Part shown: positions 8,490-16,827 of the stretch, one piece after another
Layout: each line of letters opens with the position of its first letter
Position numbering within the stretch: position 1 is the first letter of the stretch
Origin: Ardenticatenales bacterium
Lineage (GTDB): Bacteria; Chloroflexota; Anaerolineae; Promineifilales; Promineifilaceae
Reading direction: 5' to 3'
Assembly: GCA_020634515.1 (NCBI GenBank)
Contig: JACKBL010000001.1
Location: forward strand, 1,153,683 to 1,217,682
DNA: 64,000 nt
Position numbers and translations under genes: made by a program
The notes under the pieces: model-generated
The model's input: the letters and a program-made list of their open reading frames with translations, nothing else
Database searches by the model: none
Told to the model about the DNA's origin: nothing

Positions 8490-8570
8490 TCAGCCCGCCC
8501 CTTGCGCATGCCGGGCACCAGTTGTCTCGATCTTCTCAAGTTTGCGGATTTGGATTTTGACTTTCTTCAT
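8490..8570 (-). CDS. Small peptide A, putative RiPP precursor
   Basis: A 26-residue ORF from ATG 8570 to TGA 8490 with a good ribosome site (AGAGGAG, 8 bases before ATG). It begins MKKVKIQ, continues with IRKLEKIETTGARH (residues 8-21) and ends AQGAG. The charged amphipathic first half looks like a leader that a PqqD/RRE domain could bind; the last nine residues would be a very short core with no Cys or Ser. The C-terminal Gly recalls the Gly-ending substrates of E1-type enzymes. It lies seven bases upstream of peptide B on the same transcript. No family is recognised; assignment rests on duplication, ribosome site, terminator and context. Confidence 0.68.
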   Translation of the reverse strand: MKKVKIQIRKLEKIETTGARHAQGAG

Positions 8571-8643
8571 TTATTACTCCTCTGTTGTTGTGTGTTGGCA
8601 TGAGATCATTGTGGCTCGCAATTCTATCCAAATGGGTTCGCTA

Positions 8644-8673
8644 TGTAAATGCTCCTTCTCTAGTAGCATTGTA
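8644..8673 (-). promoter_or_regulatory. Possible promoter of the tandem peptide genes
   Basis: On the minus strand TACAAT (8673-8668) is a near-consensus -10 box about 100 bases before peptide A; the -35 candidate upstream is weak. This leaves an AT-rich leader of about 90 bases before the ribosome site. Weakly supported. Confidence 0.25.
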
Positions 8674-8729
8674 CTATTTGCTTAATCTGGCGGAAAAAAA
8701 CATCCATAATGAAGAAACCGGCATTGTTT

Positions 8730-8930
8730 AGGCCTGGCGCTGAAATAAAACTCGAATTGCAGCGCCAGTTTGAAGAAGCGGTAAGGAAACAACTTGGGTG
8801 TCTTCTTTAATTTCCGCTACTTGGTGGCTGTCCGCGAATAAGTTGGCGGAATTGTGCGGACAGTGGCTATCATGGACGGCTTGTCAGTAATCGTCCGTAA
8901 GAAGCATGACGTTATTTTCGGACGGTTACT
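8730..8930. repeat. AB hairpin repeat, copy 2
   Basis: Fills the space between the peptide genes and the restriction enzyme. Part A (8730-8821) keeps the fold although its arms have changed in a compensating way (TGGCGCTG with CAGCGCCA instead of GACTGACGA with TCGTCAGT), which suggests that the hairpin itself matters. Part B (8823-8930) has two hairpins: GGCTGTCCGC with GTGCGGACAG, and AGTAATCGTCCG with CGGACGGTTACT. The last bases touch the stop codon of the restriction gene. Confidence 0.75.
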
Positions 8931-9859
8931 CAGATACGCAAGAGCGCAAAAATCTCCCCCCTTTTTTCTTCGCTTTCTAAAACATCTTCCATCGTGAACC
9001 AATGATTGACGTTTTTTTGATTCGTTTGCAGATCAATAACCGACTGCGGCGTCATCGAAACTTCTTGCAGTATCAAAATTGTTACCGAGTCGGGGTTTTC
9101 TTCTTTAGACCGGCTCAAACTCTTGATTGCGGCTCCTACTCGTTCCAAAACACCAGCTTTGTCGATTCCCCCCTTTACTTCAATAGTGGCCACAATTTTG
9201 TCGTCCTGATAAAACCCAATGTCCGGCTCATCGGCAAACACCACTACTCGATGGTCCGTCAATGTCATGCGCGGTTTATCATCAATCTCTTCTGCCACTA
9301 ACCCACTTTCGCGCAATCTACGGCGGATGATACCCTGAAGAACGATCTCCATTTTACGGCCTTTGGTGTTTTGCCACGAACCTTGCGCTTGTGAACCCGC
9401 CGCCATACCCCGCCACAGGTCAAATTCACGGGCGTCAATCTTTTCACCAGCTTCAATCAGTTTGCTGATGATGTTGTTAAGGTGTTGGGCAATTATCTCG
9501 GCGGTCGCAGGCTTTGGTAGCTTCCCTTTTTCATAGCGCATCGTAGACAAGCCAACTTGATTCATTGATTTTTGCGACACCATCGCCAACATTCTGTAAT
9601 AACCGGTTGAACGAGAAACATTCACCAGCACATCTGGATGGGCAAAAACGGTGATAGGCTTGATTCCCCGATGAATAACTTTATTCCAGGCTTTGTCAGA
9701 AATTGCCAGGCGACTTCTATTCCAATTCAGGCTTTCTCCTTTAATGTCCTCAATCTTTTCAGCGGCTTCCAATAGCTCCCATTCGTGGAGTTTTTGATGA
9801 AAGAACTCGCTTTTTGCCAGTTGGTCAATGGACCAGCTTCGTTTTTTACTGACCGTCAT
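8930..9859 (-). CDS. Type II restriction endonuclease, XcyI/Cfr9I-like
   Basis: A 309-residue protein. Residues 60-130 contain HRGIKPITVFAHPDVL and YYRMLAMVSQKSMNQVGL, then EFDLWRGMAAGSQAQGSWQN, segments I associate with the XcyI family (CCCGGG cutters). The catalytic core is a PD-(D/E)XK fold: DEPDIGFYQDDKIVATIEVKGG at about residues 208-230 supplies the Asp and the E-x-K. The start ATG overlaps the methylase stop by 4 bases, so the methylase is translated first and the endonuclease second, a usual arrangement that delays restriction. The recognition sequence is inferred from family resemblance only. AT-rich codon use agrees with acquisition by transfer. Confidence 0.72.
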   Translation of the reverse strand: MTVSKKRSWSIDQLAKSEFFHQKLHEWELLEAAEKIEDIKGESLNWNRSRLAISDKAWNKVIHRGIKPITVFAHPDVLVNVSRSTGYYRMLAMVSQKSMNQVGLSTMRYEKGKLPKPATAEIIAQHLNNIISKLIEAGEKIDAREFDLWRGMAAGSQAQGSWQNTKGRKMEIVLQGIIRRRLRESGLVAEEIDDKPRMTLTDHRVVVFADEPDIGFYQDDKIVATIEVKGGIDKAGVLERVGAAIKSLSRSKEENPDSVTILILQEVSMTPQSVIDLQTNQKNVNHWFTMEDVLESEEKRGEIFALLRI

Positions 9860-11346
9860 GATTTTTCCCAGATGGTGATACTTTTGCGAAGGGCCTCGCG
9901 GCCAAATTTGCCCATTTGTTGGCTGCTATTACCTTTGCGCTGCGGCAAGACATAAATTTTGTGAGGCGTAAATCCAATCTGTTCGGCCAGATTTGTACTC
10001 AATGTATCAACGGGGATTATCTCTCCGGCATATCTAACATTGTCATTGACAAACACAACCCTGGCCCCCCGGCGGCAAACGCGAGATAGCTCGGCAAATA
10101 CAAAAGTCAATTCGGTAAAATACTGATCAATCATTGATATAACACCCCGATTATTCACGTCACCCCGCTTGTGCCGGGCAATCAGAGCGTCGTTTATTTC
10201 GGCAAGGGCTTTGTTCTCTTGGGTCACAGCCAGAATTTGTTGAAAGCGATGTTGTTGCCCTAGTGACCGATAAAATATCTCTAACGCACTTTCTTTTGAT
10301 TTATTCTCTACCGTGCAAGAAAGTTGACTCTGGCGCAAGTTGAAAATCTCCTCATCTACGCCCAGATAGGCCAATTCTAAAGCATAAGTACGGGTGTAAT
10401 CATACCTGTTAGCATAGGGCGGCGAGGTAATAACCGCAGAGAACTCATTTTCGGGCAGAGTAGGCAGGGTGTAAAGGGTGTTGCCGGCAATCAGTTTGTG
10501 ATGCCCTGGTGAGGGGTAGTCCCGTTGCAATTGGGCAATGTCGATGATAATTCTATTTAACTTTTCTAATAGAATTTGTTTGAGATGAGGCAAAGTGCCT
10601 TTGTGTATTCCTTGGATGGGTTTCTTCCCTTGAGCGAGGCGTTTTTTATTATTGCGGCGGATCTTCTCCGCCCGGCTGTCCCACCGAAGATATTGACCGT
10701 CTTTTCGGGTATAGCTTACATCTTCCAAAAGACTCATCAAAATTAAGTGGCATAAGTTTTTGGCATTTTGGCTAACTTCCAATGTTTCAAACCATTGCGT
10801 ATAAGCCATTAAATCTCTTTCAACTTGCGGGGGAAATGCCGTTTCAGTAATGGTCAAATGGGGGAATTTACGACCTGTCTCCGGGGGAGCAGTTTGCTCT
10901 ATCAGACCACGTATATATCGCAATTCATCCACATCATAATCAAACGCTTTTGATTTAGTTTCCCAGGCTAAATGGCAATGAGGCAAAAGTTCAATGCCCA
11001 CTGCGTTAATGCCAAGCATTTTAGCGGTTAATAAGGTTGTGGCCGAACCGGCAAAAGGGTCAAGGATACAGTCGCCTGACTTGATGTCCAATTCTTTCAG
11101 CAAAAGTTCAACCAAACTTGCCGAAAAACCTTCCCGGTATTTCATCCAACTATGCAGCACTTCGGTTTTGTTAGCCTGAAAGCTAACAAGTTGCCGGTTA
11201 AATATATCAGTTTCCTCAAATAAATGAGCGTACCTCTCTTCTAAGGCAATCCGAGCGTTTTCGTTGCAAACCCCATTATGGGAGAACTGATGACGCACAG
11301 GGCTATTTTTAGATTCTACGTCTCGAAAAAATGACAATTGTTGCAT
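9856..11346 (-). CDS. Type II DNA methyltransferase partner of the XcyI-like endonuclease
   Basis: A 496-residue site-specific DNA methylase. The AdoMet-binding motif I is DPFAGSATTLLTAKMLG (about residues 96-112), followed by GIEL, and the catalytic motif IV is TSPPYANRYDYTRTYALEL near residue 310. SPPY is found in N4-cytosine and some N6-adenine enzymes. Motif I precedes motif IV with about 190 residues between them, which probably hold the target-recognition domain. It protects host DNA from the endonuclease encoded immediately downstream with a 4-base overlap. If the pair is XcyI-like, the expected product is N4-methylcytosine in CCCGGG. The start ATG 11346 lies in an N-terminus rich in Phe/Gln (MQQLSFF), typical for such enzymes. 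Confidence 0.82.
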   Translation of the reverse strand: MQQLSFFRDVESKNSPVRHQFSHNGVCNENARIALEERYAHLFEETDIFNRQLVSFQANKTEVLHSWMKYREGFSASLVELLLKELDIKSGDCILDPFAGSATTLLTAKMLGINAVGIELLPHCHLAWETKSKAFDYDVDELRYIRGLIEQTAPPETGRKFPHLTITETAFPPQVERDLMAYTQWFETLEVSQNAKNLCHLILMSLLEDVSYTRKDGQYLRWDSRAEKIRRNNKKRLAQGKKPIQGIHKGTLPHLKQILLEKLNRIIIDIAQLQRDYPSPGHHKLIAGNTLYTLPTLPENEFSAVITSPPYANRYDYTRTYALELAYLGVDEEIFNLRQSQLSCTVENKSKESALEIFYRSLGQQHRFQQILAVTQENKALAEINDALIARHKRGDVNNRGVISMIDQYFTELTFVFAELSRVCRRGARVVFVNDNVRYAGEIIPVDTLSTNLAEQIGFTPHKIYVLPQRKGNSSQQMGKFGREALRKSITIWEKS

Positions 11347-11648
11347 AGGTAATCACTGAACGTCTGAGCCTTTCGTCCGTTGTCTCAGCCTGTCGAAGGC
11401 AGTATGGGCGGCGACCTGCTCAGCTCACGAGAGGGTTAGCAGTTCCCAAAACGGCAAGTGATCTGTAGACGCTCACTTTGATAATGCCGAAGGGGGGGTG
11501 CCAGGAAAATATAGCAACCCCCTTTGTCTCGGAATGCGCTAAACGCGGTTGCGGAAGCCTCCGCTTCATCCGATTTTAGCGCACGCAGTTAGAAGCTCCC
11601 GACACTTCCGCCAGAGCAAGCGACGTTGACCCGAAAACCGCTCTTTGG
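11347..11648. other. Intergenic spacer, nothing recognised
   Basis: About 300 bases between two minus-strand genes. It holds a short CTCAGCCTGTCGAAGGCAG stretch resembling one at 5245-5285 and no ORF with a ribosome site, no AB repeat and no hairpin followed by a T run that I can defend. Confidence 0.4.
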
Positions 11649-12533
11649 TTAGAATTCTGCTGCTGCCGGCATTATTTCTTTGGCAAAGGTCTCAAGTGGC
11701 GTGATTGCGTAAACATCCGGCATGTTGAATATCGCGTGGGTGAAGCCCATCTCGGAAAGTTTCTGGAGACGATTGAGGGTGCTTTCTACCGTATCCTTCC
11801 CGGACAGATGCACCGTACCCAGGGACGTTTTCTCAATGGCTTCGTAGTCACGCCCCAGTTGCGCGCAATGCGTTTTGAGCGTGTCCAGTGCTTTCCCCAT
11901 ATTTTCCATGCCTGCCCCTTCAAAGAAATTGCAGGCATCCGCGTATTGCGCGACCAGGCGCAGCGTCTTCTTCGGTCCCATCCCGCCAATCAAGATGCGT
12001 GGATGTGGGTTGGAGAGCGGGCGGGGATTATTGGTGATGGCCGGGGCCGAAAAATGCTGGCCGGCAAAAGAGGTCTCGTCACTGTCCCAGAGCGTCTTGG
12101 CCAGTTGCAGATTGTCCTCTAGTTGCTCGAAGCGCGCCGATGTGGAAGGGTAGGGAATGCCAAAGCCTTGCGCCTCTTCTTCGTACCATGCCGCGCCAAC
12201 ACCGAAATAAGCACGGCCGCCGGAGAGAATGTCGAGGGTGTTGACCATTTTCATCAGCACGGAGGGATGTCGATAAATGATCCCCGTGACCATGACACCG
12301 AGATAGGCTTTTTCGGTAATGCCGGCAAAATACCCAAGTGTCGTGTAGCTTTCCAGCATCGGGTCTGTATACGCTTCACCGAACAAGCCCTTGATTTGAT
12401 AGTAATGGTCCATCACCCACAGACTGTAAAAGCCTGCTTCTTCCGCGGTGGTGACGATTTCCTTCAATTTTGGACGAATGACAGCCGTACCGCCGGGGTA
12501 CTTAAAGGACGGAATTTGTAGTCCGATTTTCAT
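11649..12533 (-). CDS. LLM-class (luciferase-like) flavin/F420-dependent oxidoreductase
   Basis: A 294-residue cytoplasmic TIM-barrel enzyme. Start ATG 12533 follows AAAGGAGA, so the longer upstream reading is discarded. Family features are MKIGLQIPSF at the N-terminus, AEEAGFYSLWVMDHYYQI (residues 30-48), the loop LTYLGVMVTGI-like segment after residue 75, GRAYFGVGAAWYEEEAQGFGI near 105-125 and the RILIGGMGPKKTLRLVAQYADACNFF segment near 175-200, which binds the flavin or F420 phosphate. Members reduce or oxidise small organic substrates with FMN or coenzyme F420; the substrate cannot be told here. It stands alone between the restriction genes and the next defence operon. Confidence 0.85.
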   Translation of the reverse strand: MKIGLQIPSFKYPGGTAVIRPKLKEIVTTAEEAGFYSLWVMDHYYQIKGLFGEAYTDPMLESYTTLGYFAGITEKAYLGVMVTGIIYRHPSVLMKMVNTLDILSGGRAYFGVGAAWYEEEAQGFGIPYPSTSARFEQLEDNLQLAKTLWDSDETSFAGQHFSAPAITNNPRPLSNPHPRILIGGMGPKKTLRLVAQYADACNFFEGAGMENMGKALDTLKTHCAQLGRDYEAIEKTSLGTVHLSGKDTVESTLNRLQKLSEMGFTHAIFNMPDVYAITPLETFAKEIMPAAAEF

Positions 12534-12681
12534 GATGAGTCTCCTTTGAGATGAGGACGCGGATGAACGCGGAAAACGCGGATAAAACAGGAATCCGCGC
12601 CACCTGCGCAATCCGGATCATTTTCATTCATCGTGGCTTAACTGGTCTGAGCCTAGCATCTCTAACTTGCTTACAGTACTC

Positions 12682-12785
12682 GAGTCTGGCGAAATCCACG
12701 TATGGTGATCGGAGTCGAGGCTTTAGCCGGGTCAACCACCATATGTGGACCGGCTGGAGCCTCCACTCCAGAAACGCCAGAGTCC
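12682..12785 (+). repeat. Repeat E, copy 1
   Basis: A unit of about 104 bases bounded by GAGTCTGGCGAAA and AACGCCAGAGTCC, which are partly inverted, with an internal palindrome around CCACCATATGTGG. An inverted, diverged copy lies at 37160-37263. It sits in an 877-base gap that also holds a gene remnant and a family C element. Confidence 0.65.
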
Positions 12786-12788
12786 AGT

Positions 12789-12838
12789 TACAGTATAGAA
12801 TAGACAGGACGAGACGGCAATGGCGATGGTCAGAAACC
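12789..12838 (+). repeat. 50-base direct repeat, copy 1
   Basis: The 50 bases starting TACAGTATAGAATAGACAGG recur with few changes at 21941-21991, at the other end of the defence operon. The two copies therefore bracket the 13.4-21.9 kb operon in direct orientation, which could reflect insertion or allow excision by recombination. Confidence 0.6.
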
Positions 12839-12849
12839 GCCAAAATTAC

Positions 12850-13150
12850 CGGACCGGGTGCGCAGGCTGTGCTTGCGGCATGGGACACGTCCTTGCCGCG
12901 ACCGGCGGCGGCCTCTACCACTCCGACGACGGCGGGGCGCAGTGGCGCTGCCTCTACCGTTGTTCCTGCCGAGCCTCCCGGTGGAATCGGGACGATCCCG
13001 ACCACATTCTGTTTGGTCCCGCCGCTGGTGCATCGAACAAATCCGCGACGGCAGATGTTCCTGAGCAGTGGTGGACGCAACTTGCAACCCCTGTGGTCGC
13101 GGCGTACGGTGGAACGTTTTGCCGGCATCCACTACCACCCTCAAGTGTGT
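12850..13150 (+). pseudogene. Remnant of a BNR/Asp-box (sialidase-like propeller) protein
   Basis: One frame contains GHVLAATGGGLYHSDDGGAQW, a textbook Asp-box (S-x-D-x-G-x-x-W) repeat. Related pieces continue in other frames: DPDHILFGPAAG, then SSGGRNLQ and VERFAGI. Stops and frame changes interrupt every reading, no start or ribosome site is visible, and the piece covers only one or two propeller blades. It is best read as a decayed gene fragment. The original function cannot be deduced. Confidence 0.45.
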
Positions 13151-13215
13151 TGAAAAGCGCTCTTTTGCAGAACATTTGTCCATTGTGACATTGTCGAACT
13201 AAACTTAATTTGATT

Positions 13216-13318
13216 GTGACTATACAGGTCATCTGCCCAGATTGGACCAATTTGCTCTGGTTAAATCCTGTTAATGTCTACAAAATTGGTCCAATCTCTC
13301 GGATACGTGAATAGTTAC
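13216..13318 (+). mobile_element. 103-bp MITE-like element (family C), copy 2
   Basis: Same ends and interior as copy 1. The flanks carry a perfect 8-base direct repeat ATTTGATT, read directly on both sides. It lies 93 bases before the start of the PLD-SNF2 gene and so may affect its promoter region. Confidence 0.88.
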
Positions 13319-13410
13319 ATTTGATTTATAATCCTGAAAAGACTGGTAAGATGGATAACCAGATATTGGATGAGCATGATTATCGATCTATGCCTCTCTG
13401 GAGGTGAGTT

Positions 13411-16400
13411 TTGCCCAAGATATTCGATAACATTGAGCGAAAACTTTTACCGGCGCTGCAACAAACCCTTGAGGTATCATTTCGCGCCGATTTTTCTGTT
13501 GGCTATTTTAATCTTCGCGGCTGGCGGGAAATAGACAAAAAGGTTGAGGAGTGGACGGGTGGAGAAGGGGCGCAGTGCCGCTTGCTGGTGGGTATGCACC
13601 GTCGACCACAAGATGAATTACGCGCCGCGTTTTCGTTCAACCAGGATGGCGAACGGATTGATAACAAAACGGCCGTTCGCCTTCGCCAGGAATTGGCTCA
13701 AGAATTCCGCGAACAGTTAATGGTTGGCGCGCCCACCAATGCCGATGAAGCCGGGCTACGCCGATTAGCCCAGCAAATCCGAGAAGGAAAGCTGTGCGTC
13801 AAACTGTTTCTGCGCCATCCGCTCCACGCCAAGTTGTATCTGTTATTTCGCCACGACAGCATCACGCCCATTATTGGTTACACCGGTAGCAGCAACCTGA
13901 CCTTTTCCGGCCTTTCCGGGCAAGGGGAGTTAAACCTGGATGTCGTCGAACAAGATGCAGCCAATAAGTTGGCTGACTGGTTTGAACAGCGTTGGAATGA
14001 CCGTTGGTGCGTTGACATTTCCGATGAGCTAGTCGAAATCATCGAGGAAAGTTGGGCCGGAGAGAGACTGATCCCGCCGTATCACATTTATTTGAAGATG
14101 GCTTACCATCTCTCCCGCGAAGCGCGCGCTGGCCTGAGCGAGTTCACGATCCCCCGCGAATTTAGCGACAAGCTATTTGACTTCCAGACCGCTGCCGTCA
14201 AAATCGCCGCTCGCCATCTCAACCAGCGAGGCGGGGTGCTCATTGGGGACGTGGTTGGCCTGGGCAAGACCATTATGGCCACGGCTGTCGCCAAAATTTT
14301 TGAGGAAGATTACCTCATGGATACCCTTATTCTTTGCCCCAAGAATTTGGTGAAGATGTGGGAATGGTACGCGGCTGAATATCGCCTACACGCCAAAGTG
14401 TTACCCATCACCCGGGTGCAGCAAGAATTACCCGACCTGCGCCGTTACCGGCTGGTGCTGATTGACGAAAGCCATAATTTGCGCAACCGGGAAGGTAAAC
14501 GCTACCGGGCAATTCAGGAATACATTCAGAAAAATGACAGCCGCTGTATCTTGCTTTCGGCTACGCCTTACAACAAAACTTATTTAGATTTATCTAGCCA
14601 ACTGCGCTTGTTTGTGCCCGAAACGGCCGACCTGGGTATTCGACCAGAGCATTTACTGCGTGAAATCACGGAAGTGGAATTTGTCCGCCGCTACCAGGCT
14701 TCATTGCGTTCATTGGAAGCTTTCGAGAAAAGCGACCATCCCGACGATTGGCGCGAGTTGATGAGCTTGTTCATGGTGCGCCGCACGCGCAGTTTCATCC
14801 GTGATAATTACGCTTTAACCGATCCAAAAAACGGTCGTAAATACCTCAGTTTTGCGGATGGCAGCCGAGCTTATTTCCCCACCCGCCATCCCAAACGGGC
14901 CACTTTTTTGATTGATGAGGATGCCCACGCTGACCAGTACGCTCGCATGTACGGCGACAGTGTGGTAAATGCCATCAACGGGCTGAATCTACCACGTTAC
15001 GGGTTGGGCAATTACGTGCGCAAGAAACCTTCCCGACCGCCGACACACCGCGAGGCGAAAATAATTGACGACTTGTCTCGTGGCGGCCGCCGACTGATGG
15101 GCTTTAGCCGTACCAACTTGTTCAAACGGTTGGAAAGCAGCGGTTATGCCTTTTTACTTTCAGTGGAGCGGCACATCTTACGCAATTACATCTTTATCCA
15201 TGCTCTGGATAACAACCAGGATTTACCTATTGGCACCCAGGGCGCCGAGATGCTGGATACTCGTTTCGAGGATGAAGATGCCGAAGCGATTGACTACGCC
15301 ACCGATGAACTTTTTGATGATGATACCGGCGATTTGGAAGGTGCAACCGTTGTTCTGGACATGGCTCCACTGCGCGGCGAAGCTGCCTTCTTGGAGCGGG
15401 CGGCGACCATTTACGGCGAATATTTTGGTCGTTACCGCAGTCGTTTCAAATGGATTCGCGCCGACTTGTTCGACAAGAAACTGAGGCAGCACCTGCTGGC
15501 CGATGCTCGCGCTTTGCTCAGTATCTTACAACGGTTTAGTGATTGGTCAGTCAATGAAGATGCCAAACTGAATGCCCTACAAGAACTGCTGACCCAAACA
15601 CATCCCAAAGAAAAAGTGCTGGTATTCAGCCAGTTTGCCGACACGGTAGATTACGTGGAGCAACAACTGCGACTGCGCGGCGTGCAGCGCGTTGTCGGCG
15701 TGACCGGTGATTCAGATGACCCGACGACGTTGGCCTGGCGCTTTAGCCCGGAGAGCAACGGCAAGCGTGAAGCCATTGACCCAGACGATGAACTGCGTGT
15801 GCTTATCGCCACGGACGTTCTTAGCGAAGGACAGAACTTGCAGGATTGTCACGTTGTCGTCAATTACGACTTGCCCTGGGCCATTATCCGCCTGATTCAG
15901 CGCGCTGGGCGCGTGGATCGCATTGGTCAAAAAGCGGCTGACATTCTTTCCTATACCTTTTGGCCGACCGAAGGGGTGGAGCGTATCATTCGCCTGCGGG
16001 AGCGCTTGCGCCAACGTTTACAGGAAAATGCGGAGGTGGTGGGGACAGACGAAGCCTTTTTCGAGGAGGATGGCAGCAACCAGCCATTGTTCGACCTGTA
16101 TCACGAAAAGGCCGGCGTGTTGGACGAGGAAGCGGGTGGGGAAGTGGAAATTGATCTGGTCTCCTATGCCTTTCAAATCTGGAAAAACGCCACCGACGCC
16201 AATCCCACGCTGCGCAATGTTATTCCTAAGCTGCCCCAGGTGGTTTATTCCAGTAAGGCATACGATGATGCCGAGGTCGCCGGGCCGCCAGGGGTGCTGG
16301 TGTACATGAATACGTCACGCGGCAATCACGCTCTCGCCTGGATTGACCCGGAGGGGAACAGTGTCACCGAATCGCAGTTTACGATTTTGAAGGCGGCGGC

Positions 16401-16824
16401 CTGTGCCCTGAATACGCCTGCCTTGCCCCGGCAAGAAAGTCACCACGAATTGGTCCAACGAGCCGTGCAGCATGTCATGACCGAGCGTACGGTCATCGGT
16501 GGGCAGTTGGGGCGTCCCTCTGGAGCGCGGTTTAAGACCTATGAGCGATTGAAAGCGTATGCGGAACGTTTGCAGAAAACGTTGTTTGCTCATGAAGCGG
16601 AAACGTTGGTAAAGGCATTGGACGAAATCTTCCGTTTTCCTTTGCAGGAAGCGGCTAAAAATACGTTGAACCGGCAGTTACGCAGCAACATCACCGATGA
16701 GGCGCTGTCCACATTGGCAGTGACGTTGTATGAAGAAGGGCGGCTGTGCCTGGTTCAGGATGAAGATGAAGTTGATGACGAGCCGGAAATCATTTGCTCG
16801 TTAGGCTTGGCCCCCACAGGATAA
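13411..16824 (+). CDS. Phospholipase-D-like nuclease fused to SNF2-family helicase (defence-type)
   Basis: A 1137-residue protein started by TTG 13411 behind GGAGGTGAG. Residues 1-215 form a PLD-like nuclease half: HAKLYLLF (His139, Lys141) and TGSSNLTFSG (158-167), with one HxK-N set visible. A superfamily 2 helicase core follows: GDVVGLGKT at 279-287 (Walker A), LIDESHNLRN at 350-359 (Walker B) and LLSATPYNK near 383. The second RecA lobe shows VLVFSQFADTVDYVEQQL and VNYDLPWAIIRLIQRAGRVDRIGQ near 740-850, typical of SNF2/RapA-like ATPases. A C-terminal region of about 250 residues is unassigned. It is three bases upstream of an Eco57I-type methylase, suggesting DNA restriction or anti-phage function. 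The parts recall DISARM components, but drmA and drmB are absent. Confidence 0.85.
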   Translation: MPKIFDNIERKLLPALQQTLEVSFRADFSVGYFNLRGWREIDKKVEEWTGGEGAQCRLLVGMHRRPQDELRAAFSFNQDGERIDNKTAVRLRQELAQEFREQLMVGAPTNADEAGLRRLAQQIREGKLCVKLFLRHPLHAKLYLLFRHDSITPIIGYTGSSNLTFSGLSGQGELNLDVVEQDAANKLADWFEQRWNDRWCVDISDELVEIIEESWAGERLIPPYHIYLKMAYHLSREARAGLSEFTIPREFSDKLFDFQTAAVKIAARHLNQRGGVLIGDVVGLGKTIMATAVAKIFEEDYLMDTLILCPKNLVKMWEWYAAEYRLHAKVLPITRVQQELPDLRRYRLVLIDESHNLRNREGKRYRAIQEYIQKNDSRCILLSATPYNKTYLDLSSQLRLFVPETADLGIRPEHLLREITEVEFVRRYQASLRSLEAFEKSDHPDDWRELMSLFMVRRTRSFIRDNYALTDPKNGRKYLSFADGSRAYFPTRHPKRATFLIDEDAHADQYARMYGDSVVNAINGLNLPRYGLGNYVRKKPSRPPTHREAKIIDDLSRGGRRLMGFSRTNLFKRLESSGYAFLLSVERHILRNYIFIHALDNNQDLPIGTQGAEMLDTRFEDEDAEAIDYATDELFDDDTGDLEGATVVLDMAPLRGEAAFLERAATIYGEYFGRYRSRFKWIRADLFDKKLRQHLLADARALLSILQRFSDWSVNEDAKLNALQELLTQTHPKEKVLVFSQFADTVDYVEQQLRLRGVQRVVGVTGDSDDPTTLAWRFSPESNGKREAIDPDDELRVLIATDVLSEGQNLQDCHVVVNYDLPWAIIRLIQRAGRVDRIGQKAADILSYTFWPTEGVERIIRLRERLRQRLQENAEVVGTDEAFFEEDGSNQPLFDLYHEKAGVLDEEAGGEVEIDLVSYAFQIWKNATDANPTLRNVIPKLPQVVYSSKAYDDAEVAGPPGVLVYMNTSRGNHALAWIDPEGNSVTESQFTILKAAACALNTPALPRQESHHELVQRAVQHVMTERTVIGGQLGRPSGARFKTYERLKAYAERLQKTLFAHEAETLVKALDEIFRFPLQEAAKNTLNRQLRSNITDEALSTLAVTLYEEGRLCLVQDEDEVDDEPEIICSLGLAPTG

Positions 16825-16827
16825 GAT

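Noticed and set aside
8322..8603. 93-codon plus-strand ORF over the peptide genes (Cys/Leu-rich)
   Set aside because: It is antisense to the two duplicated peptides, has no ribosome site, and its repeats follow from the duplication on the other strand.
8574..8669. 31-codon ORF on the minus strand ending in the ribosome site of peptide A
   Set aside because: No ribosome site before its ATG, and no similarity to the two peptides; it overlaps the suggested promoter.
12551..13250. Several overlapping ORFs of 60-200 codons on both strands
   Set aside because: None has a ribosome site or complete domain; only one Asp-box motif is recognisable, so I call a remnant.
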